Positions 39,268-49,957 of a stretch of DNA of 64,000 nt are shown here, one piece after another; position 1 is the stretch's first letter, and each line of letters starts with the position of its first letter. Below the pieces are notes generated by a model that was given only the letters and a program-made list of their open reading frames with translations, was not told where the DNA came from and ran no database searches. This DNA comes from Gracilaria domingensis (Eukaryota > Rhodophyta > Florideophyceae > Gracilariales > Gracilariaceae), in assembly GCA_022539475.1 (NCBI GenBank), contig VCMS01000191.1, positions 62,001 through 126,000 on the forward strand, in the 5' to 3' direction. Both the position numbers and the translations under genes were made by a program.

Positions 39268-42200
39268 ATGGTCTACTACTGTACACATAAGAAGCGTGGG
39301 TGCCCCTTCGTTACTCGCCGAGGAGTCTTATCTCTTCAACAGCATGTCAACCATTGCCCGTTTCGTCTGAAAGTAGCGCTGGAAGACGACAATAGCCGAC
39401 CCATTCGGAGAAGCAAGCGTCTCAAGCTTTCCGCGCCCGCGCCCGCATCTTCCAAAACGGTCACTGCCCCTTGTCGCCTTCCCGAGCCTCCAGTGTCCGA
39501 GGACATCGTCGACCCCACTCCGTGCGCCCCTGTCATTCCGGACACTTCGCATTGTGTTTCTCCTTCCCCGGGTCCCGCGTCATTAGAGCGAGAACACGGA
39601 AGCAGTTCCCGCCCAGTGCCTTCTGAGGAGGCCCTCGGTGATTTGCATATGGATTATCTCACAGTTTGTCTGGCTTCAGTAGCTTCCAACCTTGGTCATC
39701 GTGAGGCTGACGAGCTAATTGGGCTACTTCGGGACCCATGATTCTCGCAAAAGCGATTCAACGAGACCATAACAAGTTCCAAGCGCTGTACAGAACTGGA
39801 GAACGCCATTTTCGAACGATACGCCTCAAAGGACGGTTCCAATCGAAGAACTGTCTCGCAAGAAGGATGTAAGTTCAGCGCCACCCTCTACACGAGAGAC
39901 CCCGTTCAGACACTTGTGAAACAGCTCCAGTTGGCTAACAACGAAAACACATTCTTCCACCCTATACCTCAGACCCACTCCACGAAAATATCTCACCCCA
40001 TGTCCGGCTCTCTCGCAAGAGACACCACCTCAAAACTTAAGGAAATGGTCATGGGCTCTTTGGATAGTAGAATAGTGTGGTACTCCCAAGAAATAAGTTA
40101 CAGTGAATCTTTCGTAGGTCTTCTGCAGGTATACACCGATAAGTCTTCAACAACTCTAAAGCAAACATCGGTTACCGCCTATCCTCTTCACCTCATATTT
40201 CTCAACTTCTCCGACGAGCTTCGCCATAAGTGTATCCGTGATGACCTCACAGTAGTGGCATACTTCCCTACCACACTGATCGAGGTTTCCGCATCTGAAG
40301 CAGACGCAATGCCATTTGTTTCTAGCAAGTCTCTACGCGAGTCCAGGATGCAAATCCTTCAAGAATCTCTTCGTCAAGTCCTGGAGCCTATTCTAAATCT
40401 CACGCAGAAAGGTTTTCAGTTCATCGGCGAAGACAAACTAAGTCGAGTGTGCCATCCTCTGCTTGCAAGTTATTGTGCGGATATTCCTGAGGCTAAGGAC
40501 ATTCTGTCCATTCTTCATGGGACCAAAACGGAAAGCCCGTGTCATAGATGCAAAGCCCCTCGCTCATCTTTATGCAGTCCTATTCCCACCTCATTCAACG
40601 GACGTTCTCAGAAGCACACGAAAAGCATCCGAAAGACATACACAGCTATCTTGCAACATGCACAAAAAGACGAGGCGGAAAGACGTCCACGTCGTGCGAG
40701 GAAGAGGAGATCTCAAGCGGATACTCTGATGCGTTCAAATTCCATATCTCTCATTCCTTCGTTCCTCGAAACTTCCGTAAGCCTTGGAATGATTCCGGGA
40801 TTGTCTCCATACAGTCTGTTCTCATTCGAACCATTACACAACTTGCATCTCGGCATCTCAAAGCTGATAAAAACGGCCACAATCGAGAGACTGCAGTCAG
40901 ACACCCTTTGCACTACAATAGGAACATCTGCATCGCGTTCATTTCGAACGATACGCACCCAACTCCTCAACCATGCAAACGCAATTCTAGCTGCCATAGA
41001 ACGCGATTCTCCTGCCAAAGGTTTACATATCGATTTCTCCACGCAGGAAAAAGGCAAATCTTTGAATGGTATCTTCACGAAAGACGGTCTCCGTGGAATG
41101 CTGGAGGCCAAAAACTACAAAGCACTTGACATGGTCTTTCTTTTCATAGGAGCATTCTTTGACATATGCTGTGGAGAACAGGACGCTGCCCCAATCACAA
41201 CCGTTTTCTCTCAGTACTCGGACTTGCTTTCGACCTTATTCAGATACAATCGTGGCCCGTAATGGACTGAAAGCTCTCTTCTGTGTCTTAGTTCGGAGAT
41301 TGAAGCCTTCAAGCGTTCCGCAACAAAGACTCTGGCGGATTTTCATCTCTCCAGACTGGGAACTCTGAAGTTTCATCTTCTCGATCATCTCGTGGACGAT
41401 ATTCGCCGTCTGGGAAGTATCAAGTACTACGACGCAGGCATATACGAACATGCACACCTGCTATTTAAAAGACACTACAAAAAGACGTCCAGAAGAACAG
41501 AAACGGCTGTGGAGGAGACTATTCGCTCCATTGAGCACGGACATGTTAGAAAGCAATGGAATGGCAATACTCCTTACCAGCGTAATCCAGGTTTACCAGG
41601 AACTTTCACACAGCTTCCTCGGTTTGCAATGAGAGGGCGTTCTTTCACTTTACGAGCTCTTCAACATTGTGTTTCAAGTATGTCCAGTTCAAAAACATGG
41701 ACTGCTGTTGGAGAGATGTTCTCAAGTAGGGACACAAAGTCGATTCTTGATCAAATTGGTGAACAGGCCCTTCCTCCTTTCCTCAGTCTCGTGAAAGAAA
41801 CACTGGATGAGCACTCTATTACATACTTCCCAGAAAAGACAAGAATAACTCTGGTGAATTCGGCCCTCGTGAAAGGCGGTCTCGTTCCGACTCTTGAACA
41901 CTTCGATTCGTCTTCTAAGGCTCTTAAGCTGGGACGACCCAAATACCCCATCATCCAACGTGTCTTCGCTTCTCCAGCATTTGGTCCCAGTAGAAAGCCA
42001 AATTTTTCCACTGTATTGGTAAGCGGAGAAGATTCAGAGACTTGGGTTGCCCAGGTAGTCGCGCTGATTCGAATATCTCTCCTTGATTCTGCACTTACCG
42101 CACCAGAGGTGGCATTCGTCCGGTATTTCGAGGTTTTACCCCCCGCAACAAACATCGACCACATATTGAGATGCATATCTTTACAGTGGGCTACAAACGA

Positions 42201-42447
42201 TGAAAAGAACCACACTCTTCCGTTCCCTCGTCATTCCAAAGCGGAGACTATCGTAGAGTTAACTCCTTGGTACGGGATGGTTCCGGCTTCTGCACTACAG
42301 GGAACTGTCCATGTTGTTCGATCAAACTACCCTGCTCCACCTTTTTGTCCTCCACTTCAATGGTTTCAACACCGATTCTACATCAATCGATTCTATCATG
42401 ATTCAGATGAAGGACCAACTGAGCACGTTGATCTTGTACAGCCTTAA
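39268..42447 (+). pseudogene. Plavaka-like transposase, two in-frame stops
   Basis: From ATG 39268 (MVYYCTHKKRGCPF...) the frame is the same up to 42447, with TGA 39739-39741 and TAA 41260-41262 as the only stops. The N-terminus has a C2HC-type finger (C-x6-C-x14-H-x3-C) as in Plavaka proteins. The core shows family landmarks: VYTDKSS-x9-AYPLHLIFLN, VAYFPTT, CHPLLASYCADIPEA, the CHRCKAP knuckle, and FEPLHNLHLGISKLIK. After the second stop it continues with HLVDDIRRLGSIKYYDAGIYE-like residues matching the H-x-DI-x-x-GS / E-x-x-H region of the family. Transposases of this group cut and paste DNA by an RNase H-like DDE domain. Two isolated stops suggest an inactive copy. Confidence 0.8.
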
Positions 42448-44486
42448 ACATTAAGGGCTCCATCCTCTACATGTTCACCTTGTGGTGCCTTTTCTTGTGA
42501 TCCTGTGTTACTTCCGAAATCGTTCATGTCCATTTCCTTGAACTCCATATCCCCTTCCTCGCATTCACCAACGAAGCAATCGCTAATAGACCCCAATCGT
42601 CGGCTCACACTGTCAATAAAAAATTGTTCTTTCACAGTGAGGTAAAGTCTTCCGTTCGACGGCATTCGATATCCAAATGTAGCCTCTCTCATTTCATTAC
42701 CAAGAACCTTAGTCCAATCTTCCGTTGTCGTTCCAAAATTATGAAACTCGCTGGAATTGGTCCTCAAGACACGTTGCCTAACATCCCCCAGAACATTCTT
42801 TAAACACAGAGGTAGCAGCTCGGCAAACTTCTTTGTAAACAGTTCCTGTCTCTGGCCACCCCTTGACACATCCGTACTTAGAAGGCTCACAACCGTCAAC
42901 ACCCAAGCGTCCAAACGTGCGAGCAACAGTATTGTGCCATCTAAAAAGGTGCCCGTACCCTTGTCTTCCACATCATACCCAATAAACTCCTTCAGCACTT
43001 GTACCCCGACACGGTTTCGGAAGAACAAGTCTTGATCTTCCGTCGGCATATCCTCGACATTGTCCGCATTGGAGTACTTTAGACGAACAAATGGGGCTTT
43101 TCTCCACCATGAAGTGTTCGGTACACCATTTTCGTCAAGACGCAGTATGTTCTTCTGCGCTTCCTTCAACTGCATTGTGAGTTCGTCAGCATTCTCTTCT
43201 ACCAGCTTTGTTCTTCTCCAAATCAGATCGTACCCCATGAGCAGAAATAGTTTATCCCTCGTATTTCTCATACAAACGCCCACGACGTCACTCATGGTCT
43301 GCCGCATTCTCTGCCTAAGGCACATATCTGCACAAAGTTCCAGTATACACTTGTCGGTAAGAGTTGCTTTTCTAATACCTTCCCAGCTCAACTCCTTCAA
43401 CTCGCTTTCAACCATTTTCTTCAGCAAAGCATCTGGCCCCCCCTCTACCGACGGTGTGAACATGCCAAAACTGCCCAAGAGCTCCACGGGGTTTTTAGGA
43501 ACCATGTATGAACCACCTTCCTCCGGCTCAATAAGCCCTTCCCCACTCTCAGTTACGTCTTCCACCTTCTCGGCACGGTTACCCCAATTTCGGGTGAGCG
43601 ACTCACCTTCGAGCCATAGCTCACTTGTTTCTCTCCTTGCCCACGTCAGCATGTTGTGATACACTGCTCGAGCAACCCCTCGAAACTCGTCGCACACCTC
43701 AATTTTATGCTTCTTTCCACCTGTCTGCCCAGGTTCACCAGCACGTGTACTCCTATCTCCCTCCTGTTTCAGTGCCCTTCTTAGCCCTTCAATGACTAGA
43801 TCCTTCTCTTCAAGCCTCTTTTTCAAAGCCGTACTCTGCTCTTGGGCGACCTTCACTAGAATTCCCCGAACCATCAAGTCCTCTTGTAGCGTCTTAACCT
43901 TTTCTTTCAAGCAATTCAGTTCATTTAAAAGATCACGTCAGTTCATAGAGGTTGATTTCACACCAGTGTGGATATCTTCCGGTATTTCCCTAGCCTCTTC
44001 GGCGACAGGCCCCGGTAATGCCGCAGGATTCGGTGTTATTTCGTTATCGGAACTATCCTCATGTGCCATAGCCTTAGACACGAGAGGCTGCAGGCGTTCT
44101 GTGTCCACCCTTGGCACGGCTCCGAGCTCCAACTCTCGTGTCTGTCCTCCTCCATGGCATGGTATATCAGATGAATTGGGCCTCGTACGAGCTGCAACGG
44201 CCCCCGTTCTGGAAAGAGGGGAAGGTCGAGGAGTAACTCGTCTATCAGTTGTCTCTCGATTTCTTATTGTCTTTCTCCCTTGTCCGGACCCATTGCGAGG
44301 CATGATACGATTCATAGCGGCCCCAGTTCTAGAAGACAGGGATGGACGTGACGATCTTAATATACTAGGGCTCTCACGACTTCTCGTCATTGTCCCTTGT
44401 TGTCCAGATCCACTGGGCGGCGTAACCCGCGCCCCAGTAGCTCCGGTCTTCGGTATCAGCCTGGGACATGAAGGTTTTGGTGTCAT
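42444..44486 (-). pseudogene. second gene of the Plavaka-like element: coiled-coil protein, one in-frame TGA
   Basis: One minus-strand frame runs from 44486 to the TAA at 42444-42446, broken only by TGA 43938-43940. The N-terminal ~180 residues are low-complexity with diverged repeats of the type PSGSGQxGKT ... SRTGA (three to four units); the upstream frame 44483-44716 continues the same repeats in another register. After the TGA comes a coiled coil (LNCLKEKVKTLQEDL...LKKRLEEKDLVIEGLRRAL) and then ~400 residues of helical, charged sequence with no recognised domain. Its stop codon overlaps the transposase stop in TTAA. By position it resembles accessory DNA-binding proteins of CACTA elements, but sequence similarity is not visible to me. 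Confidence 0.6.
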
Positions 44487-44716
44487 ACGAACTCTTCGGT
44501 TCCAGTTGTCTTGCCCTCCTGTCCTGACCCGCTGGGCCGAGTTACCTCATTTTCTTGAGGAGCAGAGACAGATGCACGATTTGCATTATCGGCAGTTGAT
44601 GGCACGACATCGTTCGCTGATCCACGAATTCTTGACGCAATCCCGGAAGACGCTCCGCTGCGATATGGGCGAGAGAGTCCTGTAGAAGGACGCCCACTGA
44701 CTCTCTCCTTCGTCAA
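44483..44716 (-). pseudogene. N-terminal repeat-rich part of the second Plavaka-element gene, frame-shifted
   Basis: The 77-codon frame encodes a Ser/Arg/Gly-rich peptide that ends in the unit EVTRPSGSGQEGKTTGTEEF, related to units in the next frame (ARVTPPSGSGQQGTMTRSRE). It overlaps the next frame by four bases, so a one-base shift probably separates parts of one original gene. Confidence 0.45.
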
Positions 44717-44876
44717 GGACGACTTCCGTTTAGGAAGTGCGGTGCTTGTAGCCTAATTCGTATCATCCGATGCTCTTCTCTTCTTCTGTCCACTCTTGTT
44801 CCGCTGCGTACTATTTCGCTTTCTCGGCGTTATACCCATGTTGTGGAGATAAACAGGGTAATGAAACGAAATTGTT

Positions 44877-44903
44877 GGGGAGGGGGGGAGGGGGTGGGGG
44901 GGG
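44877..44903 (+). repeat. G-quadruplex-forming G tract
   Basis: Four or more runs of at least four G are separated by single A or T residues (GGGGAGGGGGGGAGGGGG and further). It lies 320 bp before the assembly gap. Confidence 0.85.
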
Positions 44904-45173
44904 TGCATGGTTCAGATATTCCGGGAGACTCCGCAGTTCCTGCTTTTTAGGAATTTGAGGTGCCCAATGGGTCGCAAATATCGCCGTTACAGATGAAGAG
45001 CCCCAGTGTACATGTACAACAACGCGTATTGCAGGCAGCTGCAACACTCACAAGCATATTTACTTTCTATTCGGTACTGAACTCATCTATTGCTCCAATG
45101 TCAGAGCCCAGTCCCAGGCGTACTGCTCTCCGTAGTTGAAATACAACTCTTCGCCCCTCTCAATATCTCTTAC

Positions 45174-45195
45174 TGCTCTACAACGAAGTAGAGCA
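45174..45195. repeat. 8-bp perfect hairpin next to the gap
   Basis: TGCTCTAC and GTAGAGCA pair across a 6-nt loop, ending 25 bp before the run of Ns. Confidence 0.6.
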
Positions 45196-45220
45196 TAGTT
45201 AAAAGGTCTGACTTAAATTG

Positions 45221-45878
45221 NNNNNNNNNNNNNNNNNNNNNNNNNNNNNNNNNNNNNNNNNNNNNNNNNNNNNNNNNNNNNNNNNNNNNNNNNNNNNNNN
45301 NNNNNNNNNNNNNNNNNNNNNNNNNNNNNNNNNNNNNNNNNNNNNNNNNNNNNNNNNNNNNNNNNNNNNNNNNNNNNNNNNNNNNNNNNNNNNNNNNNNN
45401 NNNNNNNNNNNNNNNNNNNNNNNNNNNNNNNNNNNNNNNNNNNNNNNNNNNNNNNNNNNNNNNNNNNNNNNNNNNNNNNNNNNNNNNNNNNNNNNNNNNN
45501 NNNNNNNNNNNNNNNNNNNNNNNNNNNNNNNNNNNNNNNNNNNNNNNNNNNNNNNNNNNNNNNNNNNNNNNNNNNNNNNNNNNNNNNNNNNNNNNNNNNN
45601 NNNNNNNNNNNNNNNNNNNNNNNNNNNNNNNNNNNNNNNNNNNNNNNNNNNNNNNNNNNNNNNNNNNNNNNNNNNNNNNNNNNNNNNNNNNNNNNNNNNN
45701 NNNNNNNNNNNNNNNNNNNNNNNNNNNNNNNNNNNNNNNNNNNNNNNNNNNNNNNNNNNNNNNNNNNNNNNNNNNNNNNNNNNNNNNNNNNNNNNNNNNN
45801 NNNNNNNNNNNNNNNNNNNNNNNNNNNNNNNNNNNNNNNNNNNNNNNNNNNNNNNNNNNNNNNNNNNNNNNNNNNNNN
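45221..45878. other. assembly gap, 658 Ns
   Basis: All bases are N. Frames that appear open across it on either strand are artefacts. The gap separates the Plavaka-like element from the second gypsy-like element and lies between a G-rich tract and a repeat family end, which would explain failed assembly. Confidence 0.99.
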
Positions 45879-45962
45879 AAGAGAGCGCTACTCGACAAAG
45901 AGTTCACTTAGAAGTGCTCGGGTTGACTTTACAAAGGTGCTCGCGACGACGAGGTCGAGCTC

Positions 45963-46186
45963 ACCTAAGTAGGTCTAAACTAACTATGTACACGTGGTGC
46001 ACACCCGCAGGGGTCCGTACACGTGGCTAGCCCAGTGTCAGGCACCTCAGGTGCACTACCTATTGTCCCGTAATATGCACACACACGGTGGTGTAGTACA
46101 CGCGTCCACCTAGCGGTATTGGCCAGCAATGGCAACCCTGATTACAGGTAACTGTGGGAAAGCCATTCCAAAAGTAACCGCCAAAA
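45963..46186 (-). repeat. outer (3') end of the second gypsy-like element, homologous to 29.8 kb
   Basis: About 45999-46054 aligns without gaps or nearly so with 29814-29871 (GTGC-hairpin-GTCC-RTACACGTGG...CCCA-TGTCAGG-hairpin). Hairpins ACCT-aagt-AGGT (45963-45974), ACCC-gcag-GGGT (46003-46014) and GCACCT-c-AGGTGC (46042-46054) are present. Since pol of both elements is on the minus strand, this would be part of the 3' LTR or end. Confidence 0.65.
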
Positions 46187-48221
46187 TTGGGTCCAACTCA
46201 TAACTCTTCGAGTGCATCCTCGTATCACTCCCCTGAGTATATGAGGCGCATCATCCTGATAACCGCGCAAAAATGCGTTGCTCTACATCTCCCCCTCCTT
46301 AGAGCCGAGAACGACTTCGAGGCTGAAGTTTTGTGCGAAACGCATGTACGTAAGTACGTCACAGTCATGAGCTGTACCAACTCCTCGGTTTCTATACCTC
46401 GCAAGCGCGATACACACTCAAGCGAACAGAGTATTCAAGTATCCGAACTCGATCACAGTACATCATCTGTCATTCCGATGAACCCGAATCAGTTTCCTCA
46501 TCACCCGACGGGTCAGGCGAGCGCGTCGAACTACCCTCAGCCGGGTTCTCCGACGGCTCCACTGCCTCAGTCTCAACCGATGGTCCCGGTGAACGTTCCG
46601 TTATGGAATTCAGCGCAAGCGATGCCGCTGATGGCGAACCAAGCTGGTTGGATATCGAAGGAATCTCTCGCAGTACGCGATCCACTCCGTGATGGGTTTG
46701 CGTTCAGCCGTGCACCGTGGTTTCATCCGGTAGCTGTTAACGATGACACTCTCCTGGAGTCGTATGCCGAAAACGGCTTCCTACCGGGCGGTCTGCCGTT
46801 AGCGGTAGTGCAATCTCCAGAATGGAAAGTTGGTATAGCGATCGACCCGATGCTCCTCCGGTACGATACCCGCGAGGGTGAGAACCTGAACACCGCGCGC
46901 GCGGAACACGCGAAGTTGGCGTACAAGAGACTCAGTCGAGTGCACCTCGAGCACCTGGTTCCACCGTCATATGGGTTCGATACTCCGTTCTACCGTACTT
47001 TCGGTGAAGTCCGATATGGAGACAACTTGGCGTCGTTCGACCATGCGCGGTACGCTGGCGATGGCCCGACCACATCGAGGTTGATGTTGTGCTGGAATCG
47101 GCCCAATACTCCGAGCGGAGTTCCGTTATCTTCGCAAGAACGCTTCCCAGGGTGGGTTCGTCAACCGCATTCGGTTTGAGCGGAAAGCTCGTTCCCGTCA
47201 TGGGTATCTGATTCCGTACCCGAATATCGAGACCGAGAGGTACAGACCGCAGGCCTTTGTTGGACGGTTCCCCCCTCTACCAGATTGGTGGCGTGATGTG
47301 GAGGTACCCAAAGGGTGTTTTGCAGAACTGCCTCTGTGCTTGAGTTACATCGGCTCCCGATTGATCAACGATCCGCGTTCAGGATGGTGGGGTCTGGTAG
47401 CCGGCGAGTGGGCGGCACGCGTAGCAGCGTTTCTCCTCTGGGAGGCTTACGACAACTACCATGTTTGGTATATTCCGCCGATGCTTCGCAGCATTATCCG
47501 CTCGCTGGATTTGCACACTCCCTTGGGGTCCGAAGAGAACGTGGATGAGATCCATTACATCTTGGATGTTATCGATGGAGTCGATTGGGAAACGGTGCCC
47601 CGTTCGCAGCGTGGGAAAGGTCCTCGTCGTCACTACGACCGCTCACCCGGTAGGAGACATCCCACCGCAGGAGATTTCGTGTATTACGACCCATGGGAGG
47701 GTACGATGACGACTAGCGCATATGCCGAGTGGGCAGCGAACCAGCCACGGTCGATTCCAGACAGTCACCCCGTTGGGTTCATGTTCAGTGACAACTGGGT
47801 CGCCCCAGTAGATCTGGATGATCCGAACATGGATACCGGTGGAGAGGCGGCGGGAGCACTCGTCGAGATGGACCAGGAGTTGGTGAACGACCTACCGGCG
47901 GGGAATCAGGTGTTGCACGCCAGCGGCGGGGTACCCCAGGCTCCTGTGGGTTGGAATGTTCCGACTCAAGCGAGTGTTCCGGTGGTGGGTCCGGCCCCTG
48001 TAGCGGCTACCGTTCCTTCGGTCCTTCCGGCCCCGACAGCTCCGGTCGCTCCGGGAGATTCTCCGGCGAACATCGCGATGTTGCGCGCCAGTCTCCAGAA
48101 CGCTGGAATTATCGTGCCCGATCATCTCACCACTATGGCAGGGATACTGGCTTACGCCGTTCCGCACCCTTCGCAGGGTCCCTCCGGTAGCGGCGGTGCC
48201 GGTCCCTCATCGGGGGTGTAA
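46187..48221 (+). pseudogene. long ORF antisense to and downstream of gypsy pol, one register change, unknown protein
   Basis: Two overlapping plus-strand frames (46187-47179 and an open frame entering before 47121 and ending at 48221) give one protein-like sequence of about 670 residues. The first part is Pro/Gln/Ser-rich and then becomes globular (WFHPVAVNDDTLLESYAENG ...). The second contains aromatic-rich segments (GWWGLVAGEWAARVAAFLLW) and ends in a Pro/Ala/Val low-complexity tail. The switch falls at the hairpin ACTCC-gagc-GGAGT (47108-47121). No domain is recognised. It lies 370 bp beyond the chromodomain end of the minus-strand pol, the position of antisense ORFs described in plant Tat-lineage gypsy elements. 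Alternatively it is Gag of another element inserted in opposite orientation. Confidence 0.5.
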
Positions 48222-48590
48222 GATGACCAGCAGGGCTGGAGGACTTGGTCCTTAGTATAAGATAGAAACAGTAAAACCATCTAGTGGTAACTTTCCCTTC
48301 ACCCTTTTGCCTGTTCTCCACGAACTTGATCGATCTTCGATTACTTCTTCACTCACACTGTGTTCAAGTGTACTTCACTTCTTTGGTGCTTCTTCTACTC
48401 TAACCGTTTTAAATCGGTACAACCGGCATTTCGGTATGCTCTTCTTTCTTTCTTCTCACTTCCTCTAGTTAAGTCTTCACCGCTTCATTGGTCTTCTTCC
48501 TTCATTCATCCCCACACAGGAGGGGTCAACTAACCATTCTGAGTCTTCCGCATCGCGGTATAGTTGAAAGCTCCTCACCGGGAACGGTTC
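48222..48590. other. spacer between antisense ORF and chromodomain segment
   Basis: Pyrimidine-rich on the plus strand (many CTTCTTC/TTTC words). No frame of note. It separates two converging coding regions and may hold both 3' ends. Confidence 0.4.
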
Positions 48591-48944
48591 TTATCCCACC
48601 TGGGCTTGGTCCAGGTTGGACGGCAAGGCTGACCGAGTGCGACGGTGGTATGAAACGATCTTCGACCTAGGTAGGTGCTCGACCGGCTCCATGGTGTCCT
48701 CCTCGGCGGAGTAGCCATACCATCGCACTTGGTACAGTACCGTCCCATCGGGGTCTACAACATGACGTACGATACGTTCGATCACGTATTCCTGCGGATA
48801 CACCTCGGTGTTTGACTGCTCTCCTTCACCCATTGTGGTTTCGTACCTTCGAGGGTGGCGAGGTGGTGGCCGGCTAACCTCTAGAGGGGTTCCTCTTGGA
48901 CTTAACCAGTCACGACTCACTAGGAGTTCCTCGCTGCGCGACAA
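48591..48944 (-). pseudogene. chromodomain segment at the C-terminus of gypsy integrase
   Basis: The minus-strand frame encodes EYVIERIVRHVVDPDGTVLY followed by QVRWYGYSAEEDTMEPVEHL, a complete chromodomain with the aromatic cage positions (Y, W, Y-type) expected for histone methyl-lysine binding. It is the C-terminal end of the pol gene that begins at 52.57 kb; several register changes between 50.0 and 48.95 kb separate them. Confidence 0.85.
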
Positions 48945-49957
48945 CTACAACTTACGCCAGGAGCGTCCAATCTTCAACCTGAAAGGTTCTTCTTGAAGTA
49001 CTCTTCTTCTTGAGTCTGACGAGCTTCGGCTCGTTTTGGTTGAGCTTCCAACCGTCCAACGGTAGCTTCGGGATTCTGAGCTCCCTCTTGCTATCCAGAA
49101 GGATCTTCCGTGCGACGGAGAACGGGCAGGGTCTCGCTCGTGCGCCATGGAGGCGGATTGACCAATCACGGTGCATATCGCGGCCTTCTGGTTGGCCAGG
49201 CGGTGGCACGTGTGAGCCACGAGTTACCCTAACAGGTGTCCGTTCGCCTACGGTTGGCGACCGTACATCGTGCACCGTGCACGTGTGGTACTCGCGCACG
49301 CGACTTACTGTCAGCAGTTCCCCGCGTCGGCGGTGCTTTCCATACGTCACCACGTCGCACAACGTGTTACTCTCCACTTGGGTGTGTCATGAGTCCTCTG
49401 CCACGCGGCGTGGGTGCACCATCGACGGTTTCCAAACTAGTACTTCGTACTTCACCTTTCCAAGGTTGTTTTCCCAAATAATACGCGGGTAAGTACGACT
49501 TCTCGTTTCCTCATACCACGGCGTGGTTAACACCGGTCGGTATTATTGAGCTGATCTACCGCTTGCGGCTCTGCGTTCTCCGGGAAGCCCGGGTCTACAG
49601 ATACTGTCTTCTCCGCTCTGCGGGTGGTGACCTCACTCAGTTGTGGTGTTCCCGACGGGGTTACGTTATCCACAGCGGTGTGTACCCCCTGGGTGGGTCG
49701 TGTCGTTTCCAGCGCATTGCTCAACGAACTCGACGGAGTATCACCACGAGGTACAGCGCCTCGGCGCACCACAACGCTATCGGTAGAGACCGCGAGATTG
49801 GTGGCGGTACCTTGCGACACAGTGTGACCGTGCGACGCCGGTGTAACGGGTTCCGTACTTTCCTCCCCCTCCTTAGGCGGTGGCACGGGAGCCACGACGT
49901 CCGGTGGGGGGTCAACTCTAGTTGAGTTTTCCTCTTCGTCTCCCGCAATGGGTTGTG
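48945..49957 (-). pseudogene. Pro/Ser-rich linker between integrase and chromodomain, frame-shifted
   Basis: Open frames in at least two registers (49527 to about 50.0 kb; 48952-49377) give low-complexity peptides (SPTRVAQPIAGDEEENSTRV, then PPPKEGEESTEPV). The pol frame ends at 49958, and the continuing register overlaps it near 50.0 kb, so one indel lies there. ACYY-RRGT hairpins occur within (49914-49928, 49960-49971). Confidence 0.5.

Larger units (their letters stand above)
39268..44716. mobile_element. Plavaka/CACTA-type DNA transposon, two convergent genes; ends not located
   Basis: The coordinates cover the coding parts. A transposase on the plus strand (39268-42447) and a second gene on the minus strand (42444-44716) converge and overlap by four bases. 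Two-gene architecture is typical of the CACTA (EnSpm) superfamily, to which Plavaka belongs. Terminal CACT-type repeats were searched for in 38.9-39.2 kb and 44.8-45.1 kb without a convincing pair. Confidence 0.7.

Noticed and set aside
38900-45060. CACT-type terminal repeats for the Plavaka-like element
   Set aside because: CACTGGGGCTC can be read near 45.0 kb on the minus strand, but no partner exists on the left side.
45170-46030. Open frames across the N gap on both strands
   Set aside because: They consist almost entirely of undetermined residues and carry no information.
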